Origin: Pleurotus ostreatus/Saccharomyces cerevisiae fusant
Taxonomy: Eukaryota; Opisthokonta
NCBI GenBank assembly: GCA_024196135.1
Contig: JAMQCK010001195.1
Span: 1-10,902, forward strand
Length of the DNA: 10,902 nucleotides
Reading direction: 5' to 3'
Below the pieces are notes generated by a model. The model saw only the letters and a program-made list of their open reading frames with translations, did no database searches and was not told the DNA's origin. Of the stretch, positions 1-8,156 are shown piece after piece (within the stretch, counting starts at the first letter, position 1; each line of letters starts with the position of its first letter). A program made the translations under genes and the position numbers.

Positions 1-810
1 GACCTTGTCGACGGGCGGCTCGAGGATGGTGACGTTGTCGGGGAGGGGCTTCTTCGGGCCGACGAGGCCCTCCGGGTCCCAGCCCTTCATGCTAAGGATG
101 GGTGAGTACTTGGTTATCTCACAACAAGGTCCGAACTCACATCTTGACCTTGATACCGAGGACACCCTGCCTGAGCAGGACGTGGCGGACGGCAAAGTCA
201 ACGAAGTCACGGACGGGCTGACCGGAGTGGATCATGAAGCCGTCGGTGAACTTCATGGACTTCGCACGCGCGGCGCGAAGCTTGCCAGAGACGACGACCT
301 CGCAGCCCTTCGCGCCGGACTCCATGACGAAACGGAGGACACCGTAGCAAGCACTGGAAAGTATGGATAAGCATGCAATGATTGATTGCGATGGGTGACG
401 ATGCGCACCGGCGGACAGCGAGACCACCGAGGAGCTTGTATCTCAAGCTCTCGCACTGGGCGATAGCAGAGAGACCACGGTACTGGACCTTCTCGGCGTA
501 GAGCTCAAGGGAGTTTTCAGGGAACTTGAAACGCTTCTGGACGAGTGAAGTGAGCTCGCGGATGCGGCGGCCCTTCTCGCCCAGAACTTCCTGGGTGTGG
601 GTGGCGCGGATGATGATCTGAGAGGTACAAATGAGCATTTCGTACTCGTTCAGAGCGCAATTCACACACCTCAGTGCGCGCGTGGGTAACGCGGACATCG
701 CAGCCAGAGTAGCCCTCCTCGGCCAGCTCGCGCGTGAAGAAGTCGTTGAGCTCGGCGCGGAAGACACCGTCAGCCACGAACTTTCTCTTCTTGGAAATCT
801 GGGCGGCCAT
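1..810 (-). CDS. RPS3: 40S ribosomal protein uS3 (RPS3), 3' end cut off by window edge
   Basis: This is a core protein of the small ribosomal subunit, located at the mRNA entry channel. Four exons are visible: 810-670, 617-409, 353-141 and 91-1. The three GT-AG introns are 49-55 nt, and 218 codons are visible. The start at 810 gives [20 protein letters not shown], the near-universal uS3 N-terminus, and its context CAAAATGG is strong. A type-2 KH domain with GEKG at residues 60-63 is followed by the conserved stretches [40 protein letters not shown], and [17 protein letters not shown] across the last junction. Eukaryotic uS3 has roughly 240-250 residues, so about 25-30 C-terminal residues should lie beyond base 1. 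Splicing restores the family sequence exactly at every junction, so the model is secure. The next gene upstream, the pseudouridine synthase, is on the same strand and 784 bases away. Confidence 0.97.
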
Positions 811-1594
811 TTTGGTTTTAGAGAGCTAGGAGATGGGTCTGAGCGATGTCCTGGACGACGACGAGAGCGCTTTACCTCTTGCCTGGCTTGTCCGTCGCTG
901 TGGGCGATCGCGTACTCCGTCAGTCACCACACGTCTGTCAACTGTACAGTCGATCGGCGATCCCCGAAACGGGACCGATCATGTGGCTGCAAAAAGCGCC
1001 CACGTGCTGTTTTATCCCTCCTCCTCATCCGCGTCTTCACCGCGTCTCGCACTGGCTCTCACTCTCCTCCGTCATCACCGTCTGTCCACATCTCTCTTCA
1101 GGTGAGCTTTACTTCTGTGATCTTCTTGGAGGATGAGCGTTGTTGTTCAACCATTGGCACCTCTTAGTCGACCTTGTCCCTTCGTTGGGCGCGCTTGCGC
1201 GTCCTCGTTGGTCCAACTGACATGAATGACTTTCTGACCCCTTTTGACATACACAATCGTTTTCGCATATGCTGACTTCCTCCAGATCTACAGCCTCAAA
1301 GATTGTTCAACGTCCAGCGTCAGCTCAGTTCCTTGTATTGCGTACTTGTATATCTACTCTCTGTAGCTTCTGCTATCCTGCTGCATCACACATCGGGACA
1401 CGAAATATTAAATCTTACTTCTCACATCGTCTATGCCAAAGTGCTTCTCTTGACGCAAACCTCTTTCGCCATCTGCGGTACATGATGCATGAGCTCACGC
1501 ATCTGTCACCAAAATACCCATACTCAATGATGCGGCCGGCATTGACTTTCAAGGCAGACAGTGGAATCATCATAAGCGATGTAGGTAACACAGC
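811..1594. promoter_or_regulatory. uS3 upstream region and pseudouridine synthase 3' flank
   Basis: I see no protein-coding gene in this 784-base stretch. The longest open frame on the plus strand (1269-1784) has no recognisable domain and runs into a real exon of the opposite strand. The part next to uS3 carries an E-box palindrome CACGTG (1001-1006), a ten-base palindrome ACTGTACAGT (941-950), several GATCG-containing words (904-976), and on the minus strand a TATA-like GGATAAAAC near 1010-1018. An inverted CCAAT box lies at 1153-1157. A possible 50-nt intron in the uS3 leader (947-898, GTACAG to CCACAG, with a CTGAC branch-like word) is only a guess. The plus strand from about 1015 to 1101 is pyrimidine-rich, as fungal transcription starts often are. 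The portion nearest 1594 should be the 3' UTR of the pseudouridine synthase. Confidence 0.5.
1001..1006. promoter_or_regulatory. CACGTG E-box upstream of uS3
   Basis: A perfect CACGTG palindrome sits about 190 bases upstream of the uS3 start codon, directly beside a TATA-like GGATAAAAC on the uS3 strand. CACGTG is the classical core for bHLH regulators such as Cbf1-type factors, which act at ribosomal protein genes in several fungi. Use here is inferred from position alone; a six-base word can occur by chance. Confidence 0.35.
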
Positions 1595-3014
1595 CTACTG
1601 CAAGCGACCGGCTACACCCTCTCTTGGTGTCTCCTCAGTCGTGGAAGGTATAGGCTCCTGCTCCACCCTCTTCCCGTCCTCGAACGTCCCGCCGACCACG
1701 AAGTGCTCAGACACGACTATCTGCGCCTGGCGGCACACCTGCAGGAAGTCGGACGGCAGAGGCGCGCAAACGTTCAGCTCGTAGCGCTTGCCTTTGGTCG
1801 GTCCTTCACTACGGTAACGCTAGTTGAAGGTGAGCAACGCGCTTCCGGGTCCTCAACAAGCAGTACACGTACGTGAATGCCCAACTCTGCGGAGTGCAAA
1901 AACATGCGCTCTGGGCTGTGCGTGACGACCCGCGCCAGTTCGACAGATCCAGTCTTGGGCGAATACAAGGCGTCGCCAAAGATGGGAGCTGAAAGCAAAA
2001 TCAGTCCAGAAGGTCCAGCGACGAACCTGGTGGACCTACTGTTCAACCTATGCGCAAGATGTACGCGCAGTTGATGCTTATAGCCCGTCAACAGCTTAAG
2101 CTTCAGGACAGACAGCGGTGCTATACTCTGGATGGTATATTCAGTCGTCCCTCCACACCTATAGAAATCCACTTACAGATGAACCCAGCAACTCCCAGTC
2201 CGTCGCGGCCTCCTTCATTTCGCACCGAGCGTTCGCTCGAGAGTGGTGCACGGGCTGGCCGTCGCGCAAGAAGATGGGCTCGCGAATCTGCCCGGAGATT
2301 GAGGAGAAAGCGTCGATACCGCCGTGCACGAGGGCGAGGTACGTCTTCTTGACGGTGCGATTGCGGAACTGGGCACTGAGGTCGCGAGTGCGCGCCTCCG
2401 TCAAACCCAGAAGAAGAGCACCGGTGGTATCCTAGGAGAGAATGTAAGACTTTTTGAGCGCTCAGGAAAGGTAGACTACCAGCTTACCATGTCAAGCCGG
2501 TGAACGGGGTATAAATTCCCATTGTGGTTGAGCCGACGTCCAACCTCTACAACATATTCGTCAGAAACTCGAACGCATATATATAGTCAGAACATACTCT
2601 TCAGGTATTGCGTGAAGACATCATTCTTAACAAGCTGTTTGTCTGCCTACAAGTGCGCCTCAAAAGCGGCCACATTGAAAGAGTGCGCCTCCGTACCTCG
2701 TTTCTCTTTGTGTACGACTGCGTGACGAGACCAGCAGGCTTGTTGACAACAGCAACGCCATTGTCGTGGTAAAGGATAGTGTCCGCAATGTTGAAGCGGA
2801 GCGGCCGAGGTCGTGGCTTCTCTCGAAAACGCTGCTCAGACAGAGCAGGGCTACTTTCCCGAGGCTTCGTCTTCGGGTTCAACGGCGGCGGTGGCTTCAT
2901 GGACGCCCATTTCGAAGTATTGCGAAGACCCAAGGACCTTGTCCTACTCGCCCTCAAGCCCAACGCCTTCGCAAAAGCCGGACGAACAAGCGGCCGGAAC
3001 GGCAACATCCCCAT
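1595..3014 (-). CDS. RluA-family RNA pseudouridine synthase, probably mitochondrial
   Basis: It should isomerise uridine to pseudouridine in RNA. Seven exons: 3014-2697, 2646-2598, 2546-2488, 2431-2177, 2127-2040, 1988-1873 and 1819-1595, giving 369 residues. Splicing brings together the RluA signatures: NKPAGL (91-96), the catalytic loop HRLDMDTTG (138-146) with nucleophile Asp141 spanning an exon junction, GYKHQLRVHLA (242-252), and TPIFGDALY (257-265). The C-terminal KRYELNVCAPLP fits the family's end. The N-terminus from 3014 is rich in Arg, Ala, Leu and Ser and lacks acidic residues for about 45 positions, as in a mitochondrial presequence. The start was chosen for its GCGGCGATGG context; a second ATG follows two codons later. 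Yeast Pus5 (mitochondrial 21S rRNA) and the human RPUSD proteins are relatives, but the exact substrate cannot be read from sequence. Intron 5 (2039-1989) is stop-free and a multiple of three. Confidence 0.9.
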
Positions 3015-3176
3015 CGCCGCAGTGGAAGTAAAAAGACGAACCGTGCGAAACGGCGCGCGCCGGCAGCCATCTGACCCCGGGCCGTGCGCCCCCGACCGAG
3101 CGAACCCGGCACATGTGATTGGCCGCGCCCCCATCGTCACTCTCCTTCCTTCCACCTCTCCCCGCTGCGCTCCGCG
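3015..3176. promoter_or_regulatory. Divergent promoter shared by pseudouridine synthase and SDHD
   Basis: Only 162 bases separate the start codons of two genes transcribed away from each other, so both promoters must lie here or overlap the neighbouring leader. An inverted CCAAT box (ATTGG, 3118-3122) lies 55 bases before the SDHD start and about 104 bases before the synthase start. CCAAT is the binding core of the fungal HAP complex, a known regulator of respiratory genes. A pyrimidine-rich run (3137-3162) just before the SDHD ATG is typical of a fungal transcription start. No clear TATA box is seen. Confidence 0.65.
3118..3122 (-). promoter_or_regulatory. CCAAT box, candidate HAP complex site
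   Basis: The minus strand reads GGCCAATCACATG, a good match to a CCAAT box with favourable flanks. It is the only CCAAT core in the 162-base divergent promoter. In fungi the HAP2/3/5 complex binds this core and controls respiratory and iron-dependent genes, including succinate dehydrogenase. Occupancy is inferred. Confidence 0.5.
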
Positions 3177-3896
3177 ATGGCCTCCTCCCAGCTCGTTCAG
3201 CGTTCCCTGCGTGCTGTGCGCTCTCAGCAGGGTGTGTGTATGTGTGGGGTGTAAGGAAGGTGATAGCTGATGTGATATGCAGCAGTGACCCGTCTCGCGC
3301 GCCGGACCGCGGCGACGGCGTCTACCTCTGTGCGCGAGAAGACCAGCAAGGAGCTCTACACTCCGGACAATGGTGCGTTTTCTGCATGTATATGGGTGTA
3401 CGAAGTTACTGATCATCCGCACAGCGATCTACATCGGCACGGTGAACGACCCGGTCGAATTCCCGCCGCCATCGCGCGTGCACGGCTCCTACCACTGGGC
3501 GTTCGAGCGCCTGCTCTCCGCGGCCCTCATCCCGCTCACCGCCGGCGCATTCGTCGTCAACGGCAGCGTCATTGACGGCCTCCTTGGCCTGACGCTTGTC
3601 ATTCACTCGCACATCGGGGTGAGTCTCATGTGTGATCCATGGGCAGTCTGTGTATGCTGAATGAATCCCGCCTAGTTCGACTCTTGCCGCGTGGATTACC
3701 TCCACCCGCGCAAGTTCCCTACGCTGGGGCCGATCGTGACGTGGGGTCTGCGCGCCGCGACGGCCGGCGTGCTTGTGGGCGTATACCAGTTCAACACGAA
3801 TGACATTGGTGAGTAACTTGATCTGCTTTCCAGACAAGGTGCTGAACATCTTCCGCAGGCCTTACGGAGCTCATCGCCAAGGTCTGGCACGCGTGA
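3177..3896 (+). CDS. SDH4: Succinate dehydrogenase membrane anchor subunit (SDHD / CybS)
   Basis: This is the small cytochrome b anchor of mitochondrial complex II. It helps hold heme b and the ubiquinone site in the inner membrane. Five exons: 3177-3231, 3283-3372, 3425-3618, 3676-3808 and 3859-3896, giving 169 residues. The N-terminus MASSQLVQRSLRAVRSQQ is Arg/Ser-rich and acid-free, a typical mitochondrial presequence. VHGSYHWAFERLLSAALIPL (67-86) opens the first membrane span and carries the conserved Ser/Arg of the quinone site. HSHIGFDSCRVDYLHPRKFP (109-128) supplies the expected heme-ligand His and the conserved Asp-Tyr pair. The third span follows at about 132-150. Length matches mature SDHD plus presequence. 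The exon 1 donor is ambiguous: GTGTGT at 3232 or GTATGT at 3238, which keep the same frame. The acceptor is a tandem GCAGCAG (3279-3285). Confidence 0.93.
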
Positions 3897-4225
3897 TCGT
3901 ACCCTTTCTACTGTTATTGCCTGCATTATTACTCGCATGAATGTAACAAATACTTCTGCAATCTGGACGCCGGTTTTATTTCCTTAGCGACACGGTCTGA
4001 GCGCAATCCGAGCTCGCTTCGATAGCCATCACACAAGTCCAAGTCGAAGATCACTCAGCCCAGTAATATTAGTTGCAGAGAGTACGATACATCCGTTGAC
4101 CCAGTCAGCGTTCTAGAGGTGGCATGTAAGCCGTGCTATGCTACAGTAGGAGACGAAGAGGCGTGAAGTCCGTGTACAGCCGTACAACAAGAAAGTGTCC
4201 GCATTCCGCGCATGAAGGTCATGAT
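3897..4225. other. Convergent 3' flanks of SDHD and the four-span membrane protein gene
   Basis: This 329-base stretch lies between two convergent stop codons and should hold both 3' UTRs and terminators. It is more AT-rich than the coding sequence, with no canonical AATAAA in either direction. A small inverted repeat TGTAC-AGCC-GTACA occurs at 4173-4186. I see no coding frame or RNA gene here. Confidence 0.6.
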
Positions 4226-5091
4226 CTACTCCTTCGCGACATTCAACTTCGACAAGGAGAGGATGAGGGGGACGGCGTAGAAGGCGTACGCGACCCAAAC
4301 CACTGAGGTCTCAGTTAGTAAAAGAGGGCCGGCAAAGGCTCAAGTAGACGTACTGGTGAAGCCGTTGCCCTCGACCGCCTTCAGCTCGGGCGCGTCATTG
4401 CCGTCCATGTTGCGGATGATGGTGTTGAAGTCGCTGATGGTCTTGCCAAACCACATGCGGACGACGACGAAAGCGGTGATGCCTGCAGGGAACAATTAGA
4501 ACATTCGAACAATGCATGACTAGCGAGACAAGGTGCGTACCCATCATGAAGCCGAAGAAACCAATCCAGGCAGACAAGCGCTGGATGAGGGGCTTCGCGA
4601 ACATGCCGCCGGCCTTGCCCATCTTGTGTTGGAAGGAGATGAGGGTGAAGGTGAAGAAGAACACGATGGAGAAGGCGATGGAGAGGCCGATGAAGACGGG
4701 TGTGGTGGCTGCGGGGGCAGAAAGCAGCACGGTGGGCGCGTTGTTCGGAAGGACGGAGACGTCTGGGTGGTATGTCAGTTATATGGGAAAGTGTGCGCAG
4801 GCGAAAGGACGTACCGTAGCGCGGCTCGAAGACAGGAATGGTGCAGTTGACCGCGGCGTCATTGTTCGTGCGCGAGCACGAGCCAAGGGCACCCATGAAG
4901 ACGCTGGGACCGTCCACATCCGAGCCATCACCGTCGGTGAGCTTGGTAGACGGAACGACCGACATGAGCGAGACGCGGGTCTGCAGCATGAGGACGGGCG
5001 CCAGGTAGGCGAAGAGGGAGAGCAGGATGGACGTGAGCATAAGCACGGGGGCAAGGTAGAGCGTGATGGCCTTCGAGAGTCCGGCGATCAT
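4226..5091 (-). CDS. Four-span membrane protein, SUR7/PalI-like
   Basis: Four exons: 5091-4815, 4762-4541, 4482-4354 and 4302-4226, giving 234 residues; introns are 51-58 nt. The layout is one N-terminal membrane span (about 8-36), a loop of about 75 residues, then three spans (about 114-136, 156-174, 211-226) and a short lysine-bearing tail. The loop holds GALGSC (67-72), then NCT (82-84), which gives a second cysteine (C83) and a potential N-glycosylation site. This topology and the G-x-C...C loop pattern fit the fungal SUR7/PalI group of claudin-like proteins, which mark eisosomes or sense ambient pH. That assignment rests on architecture, not on a diagnostic motif, so another tetraspan family is possible. 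The first span contains the octapeptide YLAPVLML twice (12-19, 29-36). A TATATAAT box lies about 185 bases upstream of the start. Confidence 0.72.
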
Positions 5092-5274
5092 CGTGAAAGA
5101 ATGGTCTCGTCTAGAGTTGAGTGAATGTGCGTGAAGTAAAGAGTAGTAGGAGCAGCGCGGCTAGCGGGCTGTCTTGTGCTGAAGAGTAAGACGTGTGAAG
5201 GACTGGGTCGTAAGCTGCACTGGGCAGGAAGAGGACGAGAAAGAAACTGAGGAATGCAGGCTGGGTCTGCGTGC

Positions 5275-5282
5275 ATTATATA
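5275..5282 (-). promoter_or_regulatory. TATA box for the SUR7/PalI-like gene
   Basis: The minus strand reads GGTATATAATGCAC, close to an ideal TATA box. It is about 185 bases upstream of the start codon at 5091, which would give a leader of roughly 150 bases. It is the clearest core-promoter element in the window. Confidence 0.55.
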
Positions 5283-5323
5283 CCGCAACGGGCGTGGCTG
5301 ATCGGTGATGGGGGCTCGGAGGG

Positions 5324-5374
5324 GAACAATGAGCTTGATGCACGGGCGGACCGGTGGCGGTGGGCTCATTGTTC
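5324..5374. repeat. 11-base inverted repeat with HMG-box-like arms
   Basis: The arms are GAACAATGAGC (5324-5334) and GCTCATTGTTC (5364-5374), a perfect match with a 29-base spacer. Each arm contains AACAATG, which fits the HMG-box core WWCAAWG. The repeat lies upstream of the TATA box of the membrane protein gene and about 375 bases from MPP10. It could be a pair of transcription factor sites or chance. Confidence 0.5.
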
Positions 5375-5749
5375 GCCTTTTTGAGGGTTCGATCGAATAT
5401 GCGGTTGCAGGGTGTACGTTGCTAGACCTGCTTCGGGGAAATGGACGCTGTCGCACACGTACAAGACCCCGGGCATGCGGGCACGCTGGCAAGGACCATT
5501 GTCACACAAAAGGAAAATGCAGACAAAAGGGGAATTGAAAATAGGTCGTACGAGAGATTTAGCGTTTAGGACCGGCGCTAGAGGGGCAATGAACTGTAGC
5601 AGGGGACAAATGCATTGATTTGCGTGGTGATGACCGTGCAGGAAGAGAGGCGCGAAGGGGCCGGAGGTGTCGCACGTGGCGCGGAGGACGCGGAGATCAG
5701 GACGACTGATCGAACTTTTTGTGAGGCGCGCGCTCATTCACCTCCCGCC

Positions 5750-8156
5750 ATGGACAGACCCGAAGCGCACACTGGACCCCCCATCCCTCCAGAACTTGCT
5801 GCGCTCACTGCCAGCCTTGACGGGAACCTGCACACGCTCGCGACGGGGAACAATGACATCCGTGACGCCGCTCTCAAGGCCGCGAAATGCGTCTTTGATC
5901 TCGGTATGTGGTTCCGTGAAGTACAGTGTACTTGTGTTCATTCACGCGTCCGTAGCCATGAAGAGCGAGCCCCAGGCCAAGCCGCATATTGACAAGCTGC
6001 TGGCGACTCTAGGACCGGCGAATGCACCAGAGACACGCTCGCAGGCACGCAAGCGCAAACGTAGCCCAAGCCCGGCGCCTATCCCCACTTTTCAGACTAC
6101 CCCCCTCGCTGCGCTCTACACGGATGGCATGGACGACGATCAAGTGTGGAGTCAGCTCGATTTGCGGAGCAAGCAGCTCTGCGACATGCTGGACTTTGTG
6201 CTCGAGGGCGAACTGCCGGACACCGAGCTCGAGGACGATGAGCCAGAGGAAGAGGACGGCATGGAGGTAGATGGGGACGAGGAATTTGACGGGATGGAGG
6301 GACTCGACGACGAGGACGAGAGTCTTGATAACGAAGAGGACGAGGATGAGGAGGATGAAGACGTCGAAGACTCGTCCTCTGTGGCTTCACAGACCGAGCG
6401 GATACAAGACCTCCGCGACGCCTCCGATGGCGAGGAGGATGAGCCCGACGCCCTGTCCTTACTCGAGCGCATGGACAAACGCCCATCGCGTATACCTACC
6501 CGCCGGAAACGCGGGCACCCGGAGCTGGACGATGGCTTCTTTGACCTTGCCGCGTTCAACGCGGAGACGGAGGAGGCGGAGTCACGCCAGGTCTCGCGCG
6601 GTCACCTCAACGAGGATGACTCGGACGACGATGATAACATCTCCGTGGACCTCTTCGCTCCGGTGGATGATGAACAGGCGTTAGAGGAGTCCGACGATGA
6701 GCAGGCTGGTAAGCTGGATTATGCCCCTGTCTTTCCCGATGATCGCTCACGCGTCCATTCAGAACCCTACTACAAGGACTTCTTCGAGCCACCAAAGAAG
6801 TCACCGACGAAGGGCAAAGGCAAGGGTGCTTCACCGAAGAAAGCCGGCGGCGTACGCTTTCACGACGAGGTACGAGTGAAAAACATCAAGAAGCGCGGCA
6901 AAGGCTTGCCCGTCAACTACGATCCCGTAGGCGACGAGGACGAGGATGACGGTGATGAGTACGATGAGGAGGGCGAGGTGCCTGACGATAGTGAGGACGA
7001 TGAAGAGGAGGACGATGAGGACGAGGATGCCTCAGACGACGATGAGGACATGGAAGAGGACGAGTCGGACGCGGAGTCTTCACTCGACGGCCTTCGTGGC
7101 AAGGAGACCATCGACCGCTTGAAGGACGATCTCTTTGCCGACGAGGAGGACGAGGAGGAAGGTGCGTGCCTCTTGTCACCTCTTTAAGTACTAGCTAACA
7201 TTGCTACAGCCGCTGACATGACCGCCCACGAACGCCGCATGGCCGCCCTCCGCGAGCAGATCGCCGAGCTCGAGCAGGAGAACGTCGGCGAAAAGGACTG
7301 GGTCCTCATGGGCGAAGTCGACTCCCGCAAACGCCCCCAGAACTCCCTCCTCGAGGAGGACCTCGAGTTCGAGCGCCTCTCAAAGGCGATCCCTGTCGAG
7401 ACCGAGGAGGTCATCAAGTCGCTTGAGGAGCGCATCAAGGCGCGCATCCTGGCGAACGACTTCGACGACGTCGTGCGGATACGACCGGTGGACGACAAGC
7501 CGTTCTTGCCCTCAAGGTTCTTCGAGCTCAAGGACAAGAAGTCGGAGCAGGGTCTCGCGGAGATCTACGAGGACGAGTATGTGGCAGCGCAGAGTGGTGT
7601 CGGCACCGATGACCGCGACGGCAAGCTCAAGAAGGAGCACGATGAGCTCGACAAGATGTGGGAGGGCATTTGCTATAAGCTCGACGCCCTCTCGAACGCG
7701 CACTTCACGCCGAAGCAGGTCCGTATTGTCATTTGCTCGTACACATTGACCATGTACTCATCCGTCCCCAAGCCCAAGGCATCCATATCCACCATCTCCA
7801 ACATGCCCACCGCATCCCTCGAATCCGCCCTCCCCACCGCCGTTTCAACCACCTCTATGCTCGCACCACAAGAAATCCACGCTCCCAAGCCCTCCGACCT
7901 CCGCGCCCGCACCGAGCTCACGCCCGCCGAGAAGCGCGCCCTGCACCACAAGGAGCGCAAGGCGAAGCGCAAGATGCGCGACACGCTCGAGAAGAGCGTC
8001 GACAAGTTCGCGCGCATGAAGGGCGCGAAGGGCGCGCGCAAGCAGAAAGAGGAGGCGCTGAGGAGCGTGGTGAAGAGCGGGAAGGGGGTGACGGTTGTCG
8101 GGAAGAAGAACAAGGAGATCCTGGAGCAGAGGGGAAAGAAGGGGAAGAAGGCGTAG
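5750..8156 (+). CDS. MPP10: U3 snoRNP component MPP10 (18S rRNA processing)
   Basis: This is a subunit of the nucleolar SSU processome, acting with Imp3 and Imp4 in early 18S rRNA cleavages. Four exons: 5750-5903, 5956-7161, 7210-7718 and 7773-8156, giving 750 residues. Family landmarks are LYTDGMDDDQVWSQLDLR (about 104-121), two long Asp/Glu tracts (about 142-190 and 375-450), YYKDFFEPPKK (about 320), the block around EQENVGEKDWVLMGEV (about 475-490), FLPSRFFELKD, and LDALSNAHFTPK just before exon 4. The tail is Lys/Arg-rich (nucleolar type). The start at 5750 has an excellent CCGCCATGG context; an in-frame ATG at 5630 has a poorer one. Intron 3 (7719-7772) is a multiple of three and stop-free. 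I treat it as an intron because removing it lines up HFTPK-to-SN spacing with the human protein as I remember it. Confidence 0.95.
6226..6370 (+). repeat. Acidic low-complexity tract in MPP10
   Basis: Irregular GAG/GAC/GAT repeats encode a nearly continuous Asp/Glu run in MPP10. Such tracts are a hallmark of this family and of nucleolar proteins in general. The repeat units are imperfect, so it is low complexity and not a clean microsatellite. Confidence 0.8.
6928..7161 (+). repeat. Second acidic low-complexity tract in MPP10
   Basis: A second Asp/Glu-rich stretch follows the basic KKRGKG segment, giving an abrupt basic-to-acidic switch in the protein. It runs up to the donor of intron 2, with a mixed SLDGLRGKETIDRLKDDLF segment before the final acidic DEEDEEE. 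Confidence 0.75.

Larger units (their letters stand above)
5092..5749. promoter_or_regulatory. Divergent promoter region between membrane protein and MPP10
   Basis: This 658-base stretch separates two divergent start codons and contains no gene I can support. On the minus side there is a TATA box at 5282-5275. An 11-base perfect inverted repeat, GAACAATGAGC and GCTCATTGTTC, lies at 5324-5374. On the MPP10 side an upstream ATG at 5630 is in frame with the MPP10 start and has no stop in between, so a 40-residue N-terminal extension is formally possible. No obvious MPP10 TATA box is seen. Confidence 0.6.

Noticed and set aside
839..875. Possible 37-nt intron in the uS3 leader (GTAAAG to GCTCAG on the minus strand)
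   Set aside because: Too short compared with the 48-66 nt introns here, and it lacks a branch-point word.
1480..1580. C-box-like words (ATGATGA on the minus strand near 1570, ATGATGC twice on the plus strand) suggesting a C/D snoRNA
   Set aside because: No matching D box CTGA at a suitable distance and no terminal stem could be found.
1269..1784. 171-codon open frame on the plus strand beside and over the pseudouridine synthase 3' end
   Set aside because: No recognisable domain, no codon bias like its neighbours, and it overlaps a well-supported exon on the other strand.
6152..6559. Long serine-rich open frame on the minus strand opposite MPP10, and a similar one at 6917-7111
   Set aside because: They are the reverse complement of the GAG/GAC/GAT acidic tracts, which always read as Ser-rich on the other strand. 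No start context or domain supports them.
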